This document shows, in pieces, positions 8,638 to 17,893 of a DNA stretch of 64,000 nt. The stretch's first letter is position 1. Each line of letters starts with the position of its first letter. Location: contig NZ_CP090953.1 of the NCBI RefSeq assembly GCF_021513175.1, positions 1,049,001 through 1,113,000 of the forward strand, in the 5' to 3' direction. Position numbers and translations under genes: made by a program. The notes beneath the pieces are model-generated. The model saw only the letters and a program-made list of their open reading frames with translations, made no database searches and had not been told where the DNA came from. Origin of the DNA: Sphingomonas sp. S2-65. Lineage in GTDB: Bacteria; Pseudomonadota; Alphaproteobacteria; Sphingomonadales; Sphingomonadaceae.

Positions 8638-9324
8638 TTACTGCGCAATCTTCCAGGTGAAGCGCAGCGATTTGCGTCCACCGGGGATCGGATTGCCCGC
8701 TGCGTCGAGAGCGGGCGAATAACGTCCGCGCGACGTCACCAGGCGGCAGGTCGCATCATCCAGTGCACGCGAACCCGACCCTGCGGTCACCGAACAACCT
8801 TCCACACGTCCTCGAGCGTTCACGTTGAAGGAGATCCCGACGGACCCTTCTTCCTCGTTGCGCAGCGCGGATGCCGGATAGTCGTCGTTCGTCACCCACT
8901 CGCCAGGGTTGCCACGAGCAGCGGCTGCCTTGCTGATCGCCGGCGGAGCGGCGGGAGCAGGCGGTGCTGGCGGCGATGGCGGAGCCGGCGGCGCAGGCGG
9001 CGAGATAGGCGGCGACGGCGGTATGATCGTCGTCGTGCTCATCGGCGGAGCCGGAACCGGCACCTGCACTCGGGCCGGCGGCACCACGACCTGAGTCGGG
9101 GGCGGCGGCACCGGCGTGTCGGGCGGCGGCGGCGGCGGCGGAACTTCTTCAGGAGGGGGCGGCGGCTCTTCGACCTCGAAGGTCTTCAGCTCCTCCGCCT
9201 TCTTCTTGATGTATTGGTATGCCAGACCCGTGACGAAGGCATAACCCATGCCAGCCACGATCAACGCGACCAGAACGATCGCCACGACCCGGCTGCCACC
9301 TGTATTACGGTCAGCGTAAGCCAT
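8638..9324 (-). CDS. tonB: TonB energy transducer
   Basis: 228 residues. One N-terminal membrane helix (residues ~11-32, VVAIVLVALIVAGMGYAFV) is followed by EELKTFEVEEPPPPPEEVPP and a long proline-rich rod reaching to about residue 135, which spans the periplasm. The C-terminal domain (SVGISFNVNARGRVEGCSVT, then SGSRALDDATCRLVTSRGRY) is the beta-sheet that grips TonB boxes of outer-membrane receptors. It heads the operon. The TonB-dependent receptor at 58.5-60.8 kb is a possible client. No iron-regulator site was identified upstream. Confidence 0.95.
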   Translation of the reverse strand: MAYADRNTGGSRVVAIVLVALIVAGMGYAFVTGLAYQYIKKKAEELKTFEVEEPPPPPEEVPPPPPPPDTPVPPPPTQVVVPPARVQVPVPAPPMSTTTIIPPSPPISPPAPPAPPSPPAPPAPAAPPAISKAAAARGNPGEWVTNDDYPASALRNEEEGSVGISFNVNARGRVEGCSVTAGSGSRALDDATCRLVTSRGRYSPALDAAGNPIPGGRKSLRFTWKIAQ

Positions 9325-9547
9325 TCGGCAACGTCACTCCTCTAATCTGCTGCGACCCCGAGCGGCGGACCATCGACCCGCGCACAAGTCCGCCCGCCGT
9401 TCGCTGTGTTGCGTCGGTTCGGCAGAGCGCGAGTCTCTATCGCGACCTCCCAGGGTACGCAAACGCTTTGTCTGACATTTTGAACTATCTCCGGTGCATG
9501 ACGGATTTATTTCTGTATCCGGCGCCCTCGATCCGGTAACGGAGCGC
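9325..9547. other. Divergent intergenic region, tonB / hypothetical secreted protein
   Basis: 223 bp between divergent genes, so it should hold both promoters. It includes a relatively AT-rich patch near 9465-9520. I see no convincing palindromic Fur- or RirA-like operator and no recognisable riboswitch. Confidence 0.4.
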
Positions 9548-10384
9548 ATGATCCGCGTTCCTGTGATAGCGTTTTGTTGCGCCGCATCATTAGCCGTTCC
9601 CACCGTGAGCCTTGGGAATCCCTTGCAAAATAGTGCGGTCGCGGCTGCCGTATTGCCAAGCTATAGCACCGCCGCTCGCCAGATCTTGGCGGCACCGCTT
9701 GTCATCGACGCGCGAATTCGCAGCGCGGCGCGGATCAAGGGTGAAGAAGCGGTAAACGTCGCGTCGGGCCGTGCCCGCTTCTATGTAGAGGCCGATGTGC
9801 TTGCCCTGATTCGCGGGACCGATTCGGTGCCATTGCGGCTGGGATATGTCGTCGACGTGGCATTGGACGCCCGCGGCAAGCCGCCCCGGCTCAAGAAGCA
9901 GCGCGTATTGCTGTTCGCCCGCCCGGTCCCAGGCCGCGCGGATCAAGTGCAACTCGTCGACCTTGACGGCCAGCGGCTATGGTCGGCCGAGCTCGATGCG
10001 TTCGTGCGCGGCATCACCCGCGAAGTCCTCGCCGCGAATGCCCCGCCCGCCGTCACCGGCGTCGGCAACGCGTTTCACGTCCCCGGGTCGCTTCCAGGCG
10101 AAGGCGAGACGCAGATATTCCTGCAGACGGCAAACAATGCACCCGTGTCGCTGCAGATCCTGCGACGGCCGGGCGAGCAGCCCCGCTGGTCGGTGTCGCT
10201 GGGCGACATAGTCGATGAAAGCGGCGGCCCCGTTCAGCCCAACACCTTGCTTTGGTACCGACTGGCGTGCGGCCTTCCCGCGGAACTGCCGGCCGGCAAC
10301 ATCGAAAGCGACGATCCCGCCAACGCCGCGATCGCGCGCGAGGATTATCGCTTCGTGATGAAGTCGCTCGGGCCCTGCCGATAG
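9548..10384 (+). CDS. Secreted protein of unknown function
   Basis: 278 residues from the ATG at 9548, preceded closely by GGAG; an upstream in-frame start at 9494 would put 18 polar residues before the signal peptide and is unlikely. The signal peptide is MIRVPVIAFCCAASLAVPTVSLG. The mature protein includes RFYVEADVLALIRGTDSVPL, a VVDVALDARGKPPRLKKQRVLLFARP stretch (parts: VVDVALDARGKPP, VLLFARPV) and a C-terminal AIAREDYRFVMKSLGPCR. It is predicted soluble, periplasmic and rich in beta-strands. I do not recognise a family. It is divergent from tonB. Confidence 0.75.
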   Translation: MIRVPVIAFCCAASLAVPTVSLGNPLQNSAVAAAVLPSYSTAARQILAAPLVIDARIRSAARIKGEEAVNVASGRARFYVEADVLALIRGTDSVPLRLGYVVDVALDARGKPPRLKKQRVLLFARPVPGRADQVQLVDLDGQRLWSAELDAFVRGITREVLAANAPPAVTGVGNAFHVPGSLPGEGETQIFLQTANNAPVSLQILRRPGEQPRWSVSLGDIVDESGGPVQPNTLLWYRLACGLPAELPAGNIESDDPANAAIAREDYRFVMKSLGPCR

Positions 10385-10414
10385 GCATATAGTCCGCGGA
10401 CCCGCCGGTGCGGA

Positions 10415-10786
10415 TCAGCGGCGATGCCGTACCAGCGTGATCCCGATCGATTCGTCGGCTTCGGCGATCGCCAGCTTGACGATGCGGATCTCGACGCGCC
10501 GCACCCTTGCGTCCGAAATGAAGATCGTATCGCAGATATGCTCCGCAACCGCCTCGATCAGCGTAAAATGTACATCCTTGGGGATGCTGTCAGTTGCCGC
10601 ATGCTTCAGGTCGAGATAGCTTTTCGACGCGCCGAGCGGTGTGTCGGGCTCGAAGCGCTCGGGTAGATCGAGATCGGCCGTCACCGAGATGCGCAACGGC
10701 TGCGGCAGGTGCGTCTCTTCGGAATAGACGCCGGTAAGGACTTCGACTTCCAGGTCATGGACCTGAAGCTGCAGGAGATCGGGCAA
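10415..10786 (-). CDS. folB: Dihydroneopterin aldolase
   Basis: FolB converts 7,8-dihydroneopterin to 6-hydroxymethyl-dihydropterin in folate synthesis. I place the start at a TTG (10786), with AAAGG about seven bases upstream, because it gives 123 residues, the normal family size. An upstream in-frame start at 10873 would add 29 residues (MAQAVMEGWTF...) with no family counterpart. Core motifs: VHDLEVEVLTGVYSEE near the N-terminus, YLDLKHAATD in the middle, TLIEAVAEHICDTIF with the conserved Glu, and VEIRIVKLAIAEADESIGI with the catalytic Lys position. It has no folate neighbours here. Confidence 0.88.
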   Translation of the reverse strand: MPDLLQLQVHDLEVEVLTGVYSEETHLPQPLRISVTADLDLPERFEPDTPLGASKSYLDLKHAATDSIPKDVHFTLIEAVAEHICDTIFISDARVRRVEIRIVKLAIAEADESIGITLVRHRR

Positions 10787-10937
10787 GGACGTGCCTTTCT
10801 GGGAAACTGGCGCGCCCCATAGCAGAAGCGCCGCGCGGGGGAAGGTCCAGCCCTCCATTACTGCTTGCGCCACGCCGCGTGGGCGCTAAAGCGCGCCGCC
10901 CGCTAGTGCCGGCCACGTCTCGCGAAGGATCGACTGG

Positions 10938-11459
10938 GTGATCACCCTGGTACCGCTTGCCACTATCGCCCCCGCCCAAGTCGAGGACCTGCTCGACCGC
11001 GCTTTCGGTGCGGATCGGCACACGCGTACCGCATACCGGATCCGCAGCGGTACGACGGCGATTCCCGAACTCAGCTTCGCGGCCCTTGCGGAGGACGGAG
11101 CGCTGCTGGGCACGACCCAATCCTGGCCGGTCGCGCTCGCTTGCGACGAAGGCGGTAGCCGGCCGATGGTGATGGTAGGCCCGGTCGCGGTCGAGCCTGG
11201 TCTGCAGCGCGGCGGCATCGGCCGCATGCTGATGCGCCACATGCTGGACGCCGCGCTCGAGTCCGACGTTCCTGGCCATGATGCGCTCATGCTGGTCGGC
11301 GATCCCGAATATTACAGCCGCTTCTTCGGCTTCACTGCCGAGCGGACCGGCGGCTGGCGCCTGCCGGGCCCCTATGAGCAGCACCGCCTGCTCGCGCTGG
11401 GCAGCGCCGTCCCCGATTGTGCCGGCGCCGTCGGACCGATGCTGCGCCAAGCCGCTTGA
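10938..11459 (+). CDS. GNAT-family N-acetyltransferase
   Basis: 173 residues from a GTG with AAGGA about eight bases upstream. The acetyl-CoA binding motif is VGPVAVEPGLQRGGIGRMLM at about residues 76-95, with the Q/RxxGxG/A signature as QRGGIG. LVGDPEYYSRFFGF near 115-130 is typical of the YhbS-like branch of this family. The acceptor substrate cannot be told from the sequence. It starts a plus-strand series with the DUF1285, NUDIX and cca genes. Confidence 0.85.
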   Translation: MITLVPLATIAPAQVEDLLDRAFGADRHTRTAYRIRSGTTAIPELSFAALAEDGALLGTTQSWPVALACDEGGSRPMVMVGPVAVEPGLQRGGIGRMLMRHMLDAALESDVPGHDALMLVGDPEYYSRFFGFTAERTGGWRLPGPYEQHRLLALGSAVPDCAGAVGPMLRQAA

Positions 11460-11491
11460 GGGCACGATCCCGCTGCCCTAACGGGTAGCCG

Positions 11492-12058
11492 ATGCCCACG
11501 CCGCCCCCGCCCGACTTCGCCAGTCTCTCGCTCGCCGAGATCGCCCGTTTGGCCGAGGAGAACCGCCTGCCGCCGGTTGACACCTGGAACCCGACGCATT
11601 GCGGTGACAGCGAGATGCGGATCGCCCGCGACGGGACCTGGTTCCACCAAGCTTCACCGATCACGCGTCGGGCCATGGTCCGCCTGTTCTCGACGATCCT
11701 CCGCCGCGAAGCCGACGGCCGCTTCGTACTGGTGACGCCAGTGGAGAAGCTGGATATCGAGGTCGAGGATGCGCCGTTCGTCGCCGTGGAGATGAAGCGC
11801 GAAGGCAACGGCGACGCCATGCGCCTCGCCTTTCGCTTGAACACCGGGGACTTCGTCACGGCGGGCGCCGAGCACGGCCTGCGCTTCGACGAGCGCGAGG
11901 ACGGCCCCCGCCCCTATCTCCATGTCCGTGGGGGGCTCGAGGCGCTGGTCGCGCGCCCGGTCTATTACGAACTCGCCGAGATCGCATTGGCGAACGGCAC
12001 CACGCCCCCTGGCATCTGGAGCGACGGCGCCTTGTTCCCGCTGGAGCCGGCGCAGTGA
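11492..12058 (+). CDS. DUF1285 family protein
   Basis: 188 residues, soluble, no signal peptide. The block CGDSEMRIARDGTWFHQASP near 35-54 and RRAMVRLFSTILRREADGRF near 57-76 are the recognisable core of the DUF1285 family. The biochemical function is unknown. Its stop overlaps the GTG start of the NUDIX gene (GTGA), and cca follows with another overlap, so all three are one translational unit. This arrangement hints at nucleotide or RNA metabolism but does not prove it. Confidence 0.85.
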   Translation: MPTPPPPDFASLSLAEIARLAEENRLPPVDTWNPTHCGDSEMRIARDGTWFHQASPITRRAMVRLFSTILRREADGRFVLVTPVEKLDIEVEDAPFVAVEMKREGNGDAMRLAFRLNTGDFVTAGAEHGLRFDEREDGPRPYLHVRGGLEALVARPVYYELAEIALANGTTPPGIWSDGALFPLEPAQ

Positions 12059-12651
12059 CGCTGGCGGATCGGTTGCGCGCTGCATTGGACGCGCCGCACG
12101 GAACCGCGCCCGTCCTGCTCGCCGGCGACCATCACGACTTCGATCCGGACGATTCGGCACATCAAGCCGCGGTGCTGATCGCCGTGACCGACCGCGCCGA
12201 GCCCGGCGTGCTGCTCACCCAGCGTACCGAGACGCTGCGGCGGCATGCCGGCCAGGTCGCTTTTCCCGGCGGGCGCATCGATCCCGAGGACGATGGCCCG
12301 GTGGCAGCCGCGCTGCGGGAAGCCCAAGAGGAAATCGCGCTGCCCGTCGACCAGGTCGACATCGTCGGGATTGTCGACGCCTATCGCACGGTCACCGGCT
12401 ATCACGTGACCCCAGTGCTTGGCGTGGTGCCGCCCGACTTGCCGCTGGTGCCCGCGGAAGCGGAGGTGGCGGACTGGTTCGAAGTGCCGCTCGGCTTCCT
12501 GCTCGATCCCGCCAATCAGCGCCGGGGATCGGTGCAGGTGGCCGGACGCGAGCGCCGTTATTACGAGATCCTGTGGAACGATCGCCGCATCTGGGGCGCC
12601 ACCGCGGCGATGCTGGTCAACCTCTCGCGGCGGCTGCGATGGACGGCGTGA
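12055..12651 (+). CDS. CoA pyrophosphatase-like NUDIX hydrolase
   Basis: 198 residues, GTG start overlapping the previous stop. The NUDIX box is GGRIDPEDDGPVAAALREAQ followed by EEIAL (near 72-96), with the REAQEE metal-binding glutamates intact. Upstream, LLTQRTETLRRHAGQVAFPG matches the extended UPF0035 signature of coenzyme A pyrophosphatases such as NudL. It would cut CoA or its derivatives to 4'-phosphopantetheine and 3',5'-ADP. The exact substrate is inferred from this motif. It overlaps the start of cca by 13 bases. Confidence 0.88.
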   Translation: MTLADRLRAALDAPHGTAPVLLAGDHHDFDPDDSAHQAAVLIAVTDRAEPGVLLTQRTETLRRHAGQVAFPGGRIDPEDDGPVAAALREAQEEIALPVDQVDIVGIVDAYRTVTGYHVTPVLGVVPPDLPLVPAEAEVADWFEVPLGFLLDPANQRRGSVQVAGRERRYYEILWNDRRIWGATAAMLVNLSRRLRWTA

Positions 12652-13823
12652 CCCTGCCTCCCGTCGAATGGCGCAGGCGAGCGGGGCTGGACGCTCTCGT
12701 TGACGCGCTGGGTGAGGCGCGCTTCGTCGGCGGGGCGGTGCGTGACGCGCTGCTCGAGATGCCGGTTGCCGATGTCGACCTCGCGACACCGCTCCCCCCT
12801 CATAGCGTGATCGACCGCCTGAAGGCGGCAGGCATCCGCGCCGTACCCACGGGTATCGAGCACGGCACCGTTACTGCGGTGTTGGAAAGCGGCCCGGTGG
12901 AAGTGACGACGTTGCGCCGCGACGTCTCCACCGACGGTCGACGCGCGACGGTGGCGTTCACGGACGACTGGCAGGCCGACGCGGCGCGCCGCGACTTCAC
13001 CATCAACGCGCTCTACGCCGATCCCGGCACTGGCCAGATCTTCGACTATTTCAATGGGTTGGACGACCTTTCGGTGCGGCGCGTCCGCTTCATCGGCGAC
13101 CCGCTCCAGCGGATCGCCGAGGATCATCTGCGCATCCTGCGCTTCTTCCGCTTCCTCGCCCGATTCGGCGATACCCCCGATCCTGCCGGGCTCGACGCAT
13201 GCACCGCACGTGCGCGGGACCTGATGGCACTGTCACGCGAGCGCATCGCCGACGAGTTGCTCAAGCTGCTGGTCGCGCGCGACGCGGTGCGCGTCACCGG
13301 GCTGATGATCGAGCGCGGCATCTTCGCGCCCGTGCTTCCGGAGGTCGTCTCCCCCGACCGCCTGACCGCGCTGGCACAAGCCGAAGCCGCGGCCGCAATA
13401 GCGCCCGATCCGATCCGCCGGCTGGGAGCGCTGTTGCCGCAGGACCCGCAACTGGCCGAGCAGATCGGCGCCCGGCTGAAACTCTCCAACAATCAGCGCA
13501 AGCGGCTGGTCGCGACTGCCACGCCGCACCCTGAGTCCAGGCCCCGGGCACTGGCATACCGGCTTGGCGTGCAGACCGCAGTCGACGCTCTGCTGCTCGC
13601 CGGCCGCAGCGCCGACGCCGCGCAGGTCAGCACATGGGCGGTGCCACGCCTGCCAATCGGCGGCGGCGCGCTGGTCGCCCAGGGGCTTGCCAAGGGGCCG
13701 GACGTGGCGCGTGCCCTTCGTGCGATCGAGGATCAATGGGTCGCCGAAGGCTTTCCGGAGGGAAGCCGCGTCGAGGAGATAGTGGCGAGCGTGCTCGCTC
13801 AGGCGCTCCGCGCGCACAGATAG
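12639..13823 (+). CDS. cca: CCA tRNA nucleotidyltransferase / poly(A) polymerase-type
   Basis: 394 residues from the ATG at 12639; the frame is open far upstream, but that is shadow of the two previous genes. The class II nucleotidyltransferase head has FVGGAVRDALLEMPVADVDL near 28-47 (the GG..DxD metal site). RRDFTINALYADP near 115 and LRILRFFRFLARFG near 160 are standard. It adds or repairs the 3' CCA of tRNAs, or acts as poly(A) polymerase. The C-terminal half is the alpha-helical tRNA-binding body. Its last 25 bp overlap the convergent GGDEF-EAL gene. Confidence 0.93.
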   Translation: MDGVTLPPVEWRRRAGLDALVDALGEARFVGGAVRDALLEMPVADVDLATPLPPHSVIDRLKAAGIRAVPTGIEHGTVTAVLESGPVEVTTLRRDVSTDGRRATVAFTDDWQADAARRDFTINALYADPGTGQIFDYFNGLDDLSVRRVRFIGDPLQRIAEDHLRILRFFRFLARFGDTPDPAGLDACTARARDLMALSRERIADELLKLLVARDAVRVTGLMIERGIFAPVLPEVVSPDRLTALAQAEAAAAIAPDPIRRLGALLPQDPQLAEQIGARLKLSNNQRKRLVATATPHPESRPRALAYRLGVQTAVDALLLAGRSADAAQVSTWAVPRLPIGGGALVAQGLAKGPDVARALRAIEDQWVAEGFPEGSRVEEIVASVLAQALRAHR

Positions 13824-15517
13824 CGGTAGGCGTCGTCGGCTTCCAGCGGCTGGGCGTAGAAGAAGCCCTGGCCATAGGTGCAGCCCATCGCCGCCAGCGT
13901 CTGTGACAGCTCAAGCGTCTCGATCCCCTCGGCGGTGGTCTGCATCCCCAGCGCCTGCGCCAGGCCCAAGACCGCGCGGACGATCGCGATCTTGTCGCGG
14001 TCGGCCAGCATGCCCGACACGAAGCTGCGATCGATCTTCAGCAGATCGATCGGCAGTTTCTGAAGATAAGCGAGATTGGAATAGCCGGTGCCGAAATCGT
14101 CCATTGCCAAGGTGGTGCCCAACCCTTTCAGCGCCTGCATCGTGCGGCTGATCCGGTCGGGGTCGCTGACGATGGCGCTCTCGGTCAGTTCCAGCGTGAA
14201 GCGATTCCCCGCGACTCCGTGACGATCGAGCACCGCGCCCACCATTTCGGGCACATTGTCGCGCTGCAACTGGATCGCCGAAAGATTGACGGCGATCTTT
14301 ACGCCGCAGTCTCGCCCCGCCGCGGCGTCCCACAACGCCAGCGTCCGTGCCGCCTCGTCCATCGCCCAGCGGCCGAGCGGGATGATAAGCCCCGATTCTT
14401 CCGCGACCGGGATGAACGCGTCGGGCGACAGCTTCACGCCGCCCTCCATGGTCCAGCGCGCCAGCGCCTCGAAGGACACGATCCGGCCGCTCGCGAAATC
14501 GCAGATCGGTTGATAGCTGAGCGTCATGTCGCCATTCTCGACCGCGCGCCGCAGCTCGGTCTCGATGCCGAATTGTTCGCGGGCGATGTCGAACGCGCGG
14601 GTGTGGTAATATTCCACCCTGCCGCTTTTCTTGGCGCGCTTGACTGCGAATTGCGCGTGGCGGATCAAGTCCTCGGTGTCTCCGCCCACTTCCGAGCCCA
14701 GAGCGATGCCGATCGAGCAGTCCACGCGAATCTCGAAGTCGGACAGGCGGAACGGCGTCACCAACGCGCCCTGGATGCGTTTGGCGACCTGCGCGGCGTC
14801 GGCATAGCCATCCTCGACCGCGAGCAGCACGCCGAACTCGTCGCCGCCCATCCGCGCCAGGATATCATGGCCCCGAAGCGCTCCTTTCAGCCGGCGCGCG
14901 ACCGATATCAGCAATTCATCGCCGGCTATGCCGCCCAGGCACGCATTCACTCGGCTGAAACGGTCGAGGTTGATCACCAGCACGGCGAAGCTGGCGGCGA
15001 GCTCCGGCTGGACGCGGGCCTCCAGCACGTCGCCGAACCCGGATCGGTTGGGAAGGCCGGTAAGGCTGTCGATCGCCATTTCGCGGCGCAGGCTGTGTTC
15101 GGTGCGAAGCTCGCCGGTCTGGTCGACCAGAGTGATCAGGCAGCGCTTCGCCTCGGGATCCACGGCCCTGCGGGCGAAGAGTACCCTGAAGCGGCGGCAA
15201 TCCACCTGCTCGCCGACCTGCCATCCGAATTCCGACTGCGTTTGATCCGAATCGAGGAAGGCGTGAATCTTCGACCCGAGCAAGCGGATCAGCGGCGAGT
15301 CCGATGCCGCCGTCCCGAACCCCAGCAGCTGGAACGGCTGATTGGTCGCCTCGAAGTGCAGCGTCCCATGCCGCAGATGCACCAGGGCGGCCGGGATCGG
15401 CAGCAGGTGCAGGAGCGGCTCTTCAGGTGCGGAACCGGGCGCGCGCGCCTCCGGCGCGTCCGGCAACGCCGATTCCGAGGCCAAGAACTCGGCCAGCTGC
15501 GATACGCCCCACGTCAT
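13799..15517 (-). CDS. GGDEF-EAL cyclic-di-GMP protein with PAS-like N-terminus
   Basis: 572 residues, cytoplasmic. Residues ~35-140 look PAS-like (LLHLLPIPAALVHLRHGTLH, then RRFRVLFARRAVD). The GGDEF domain starts at DSLTGLPNR, and the intact active site GGDEF is at 224-228. The EAL domain has E350-A-L in FEALARW, plus NLSAIQLQ, ELTESAIV, MDDFGTGYSNLAYLQKLP and KIDRSFV, so the phosphodiesterase site is also intact. It could therefore make or break c-di-GMP, with the PAS part choosing. The 3' end overlaps the convergent cca gene by 25 bp. Confidence 0.93.
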   Translation of the reverse strand: MTWGVSQLAEFLASESALPDAPEARAPGSAPEEPLLHLLPIPAALVHLRHGTLHFEATNQPFQLLGFGTAASDSPLIRLLGSKIHAFLDSDQTQSEFGWQVGEQVDCRRFRVLFARRAVDPEAKRCLITLVDQTGELRTEHSLRREMAIDSLTGLPNRSGFGDVLEARVQPELAASFAVLVINLDRFSRVNACLGGIAGDELLISVARRLKGALRGHDILARMGGDEFGVLLAVEDGYADAAQVAKRIQGALVTPFRLSDFEIRVDCSIGIALGSEVGGDTEDLIRHAQFAVKRAKKSGRVEYYHTRAFDIAREQFGIETELRRAVENGDMTLSYQPICDFASGRIVSFEALARWTMEGGVKLSPDAFIPVAEESGLIIPLGRWAMDEAARTLALWDAAAGRDCGVKIAVNLSAIQLQRDNVPEMVGAVLDRHGVAGNRFTLELTESAIVSDPDRISRTMQALKGLGTTLAMDDFGTGYSNLAYLQKLPIDLLKIDRSFVSGMLADRDKIAIVRAVLGLAQALGMQTTAEGIETLELSQTLAAMGCTYGQGFFYAQPLEADDAYRYLCARSA

Positions 15518-15590
15518 CAGGCATGATCGCTAAGCCGAATTGGTTAAATCGCGCTGAACCTCACCAGGCGGCGCGCATTTTCCTGTTGGC

Positions 15591-17843
15591 TCAGAAGCGG
15601 TTGTCGCGTGGAAAGCCGGTCGGCGGCATACGCCCGGCGGCGCCGCGCGCGGCCCGCCACGGCGACACGTCCGCCTCACTGCGCACCCGGCCCTGCTCGC
15701 CACCCATGCGCCAGCGCAGCCCTTCGGCCATCTTGAAGGTAATCGCGTCCGACATGCCGCCGTCACGGTAGCGCTGTAGCTGGACACCCTGTCCGCGTGC
15801 CAGCTCGGCAACTTCGGAGAGCGGGAAGACGACCAGCTTCCGATTGTCGCCGATCACCGCGACGGCGTCATCTTCGGTGGCGATGGGGCGAACGATCTTC
15901 AACAGCGCACCGGCGCGCGGAGTCATCACCTGCTTGCCCTTGCGGGTCTCGGCGATCACGTCTTCAGCCTTGACGATGAAGCCACGCCCGTCGCTGGCGG
16001 CGATCAGCAGCCGCGCACCGGCACTGGCCGGCAGCAGGTTCACGATCGTGCGCTCGCCCTCCAGGTCGATCATCACCCGCACCGGCTCGCCGAAGCCGCG
16101 GCCACCCGGCAGCTTGTCGCCCGCCAGTGTGTAGAAACGGCCATTGTCGGCGGCCAGCAACAGCTTGTCGGTGGTCTGGGCATGGAACGCGAACAGCGGG
16201 CCGTCGCCTTCCTTAAACTTCGCGGTGTCCGCGGAGGCGAGGTCGACATGCCCCTTCATCGCGCGGATCCAGCCGCGCTGGGAAAGGATCACCGTGATCG
16301 GCTCACGCTCGATCATCGCTTCCAGCGGGATTTCGCGGGTCGGCCCGGCTTCCTTGATCTCGGTGCGCCGCTTGCCCAGCGGCGTATCCTGACCATAGCG
16401 GACGATCATCCGGCCCAGATCGCGCTTCATCCGGGTGCGCTGCCGCGCATCGGACGACAGGAGCAGCTGCAGCTCGGCCTGCTCCTTCTCCAGCGCGCCC
16501 TGTTCGCGGCGAAGCTCCATCTCCTCCAGCCGCCTCAGGCTGCGCAGCCGCATGTTCAGGATCGCCTCTGCCTGGCGGTCGGTAAGTTCGAACTCCGCCA
16601 TCATGATCGGCTTGGGCTCATCCTCGGTGCGGATGATCTCGATCACGCGGTCCAGGTTTAGGAAGGCGATGATATAGCCGCCGACCAGTTCGAGCCGGTC
16701 GGCGATCTTGCTCAGCCGGTGCTCTGAGCGGCGGCGCAGGACGACGAACTGATGCTCTACCCACCCGGCGATCGCCTCCTGAAGGCTCATCACCCGCGGC
16801 GTGCGGTTCTTGTCGAGCACGTTGAGGTTGAGCGGCACGCGCACTTCGAGGTCGCTCAGCCGATACAGGCTGTTGATCAAATCCTCGGCGCTGACGGTGC
16901 GGCTGCGCGGCTCAAGCACGACGCGGACATCCTCCGCCGATTCGTCGCGCACGTCCCCCAGGATCGGCAGCTTCTTGTCGTTGATGAGCGCCGCGATCCC
17001 TTCGATCAGCTTGCCCTTCTGCACGCCATAAGGGATTTCGGAGACGACCAGGTGCCAGCCGCCGCCCTTTTCCGCCACCCGATCGATCTTGGCGCGGACC
17101 CGGAAGCTGCCCCGCCCTGTGGTATAGGCCTCCGTGATCGACGCCGGACCGTCGGCAACGATGCCGCCGGTCGGGAAGTCAGGCCCCTGGACATAATCGA
17201 GAACGTTCGCAGTGGGATTGTCGATCAGCGCAACCGCGGCGTTCATGATCTCGGCGGCGTTATGCGGCGGGATGCTGGTCGCCATGCCTACTGCGATCCC
17301 CGCTGCGCCATTGGCCAGTAGATTGGGGAACAGGCCGGGAAAGAGCTCGGGCTCTTCTTCCTCGCCATTATAGGTGGCGCGGAAATCGACGGCGTTTTCG
17401 TCGAGGCCCTCCATCAGGTCCATCGCGACCTGCGTGAGCCGGGCTTCGGTGTAGCGATAGGCAGCGGCGTTATCGCCGTCGATGTTGCCGAAATTGCCCT
17501 GTCCGTCGACCAGCGGATAGCGCAGCGCAAAGGTCTGGGCCAGGCGCACCATCGCGTCATAGACCGAGGCATCGCCATGCGGATGGTATTTGCCGATCAC
17601 GTCGCCGACGACGCGGGCGCACTTCTTGTAGCCACTGGCGGGATCGAGGCGCAGCAGCCGCATTGCCCAGAGCAAGCGGCGGTGCACCGGCTTCAGCCCG
17701 TCGCGGACATCCGGCAGCGAACGCGCAGTGATCGTCGAGAGCGCATAGACCAGATAGCGTTCGGACAATGCGCTATCGAACGCAACGTCCGAAGCGCCAG
17801 AAGCGTCGCCGGTGAGGTCGGGATTATCGGTGTCGAGCGTCAT
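15591..17843 (-). CDS. parC: DNA topoisomerase IV subunit A
   Basis: 750 residues, close to E. coli ParC (752). It forms the DNA-cleaving half of topoisomerase IV, which unlinks daughter chromosomes, with ParE (not in this window). [20 protein letters not shown] near 42-61 and the active-site tyrosine Y131 in AYRYTEARL are visible. The C-terminal half carries a beta-pinwheel with repeats such as GWIRAMKG and [11 protein letters not shown]. In the quinolone-resistance region the sequence is HGDASVYD, placing alanine (A92) where E. coli ParC has Ser80. A GyrA annotation is less likely given the short C-terminal domain. Confidence 0.93.
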   Translation of the reverse strand: MTLDTDNPDLTGDASGASDVAFDSALSERYLVYALSTITARSLPDVRDGLKPVHRRLLWAMRLLRLDPASGYKKCARVVGDVIGKYHPHGDASVYDAMVRLAQTFALRYPLVDGQGNFGNIDGDNAAAYRYTEARLTQVAMDLMEGLDENAVDFRATYNGEEEEPELFPGLFPNLLANGAAGIAVGMATSIPPHNAAEIMNAAVALIDNPTANVLDYVQGPDFPTGGIVADGPASITEAYTTGRGSFRVRAKIDRVAEKGGGWHLVVSEIPYGVQKGKLIEGIAALINDKKLPILGDVRDESAEDVRVVLEPRSRTVSAEDLINSLYRLSDLEVRVPLNLNVLDKNRTPRVMSLQEAIAGWVEHQFVVLRRRSEHRLSKIADRLELVGGYIIAFLNLDRVIEIIRTEDEPKPIMMAEFELTDRQAEAILNMRLRSLRRLEEMELRREQGALEKEQAELQLLLSSDARQRTRMKRDLGRMIVRYGQDTPLGKRRTEIKEAGPTREIPLEAMIEREPITVILSQRGWIRAMKGHVDLASADTAKFKEGDGPLFAFHAQTTDKLLLAADNGRFYTLAGDKLPGGRGFGEPVRVMIDLEGERTIVNLLPASAGARLLIAASDGRGFIVKAEDVIAETRKGKQVMTPRAGALLKIVRPIATEDDAVAVIGDNRKLVVFPLSEVAELARGQGVQLQRYRDGGMSDAITFKMAEGLRWRMGGEQGRVRSEADVSPWRAARGAAGRMPPTGFPRDNRF

Positions 17844-17893
17844 GGAGCGGGGTGTCTAGCAGGCCCGAAGCCCGGAGGCCAACAGCGTCCGCA

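Noticed and set aside
14219..15526. Plus-strand open frame opposite the GGDEF-EAL gene
   Set aside because: The minus-strand protein has intact GGDEF and EAL sites; the plus-strand product has no recognisable features.
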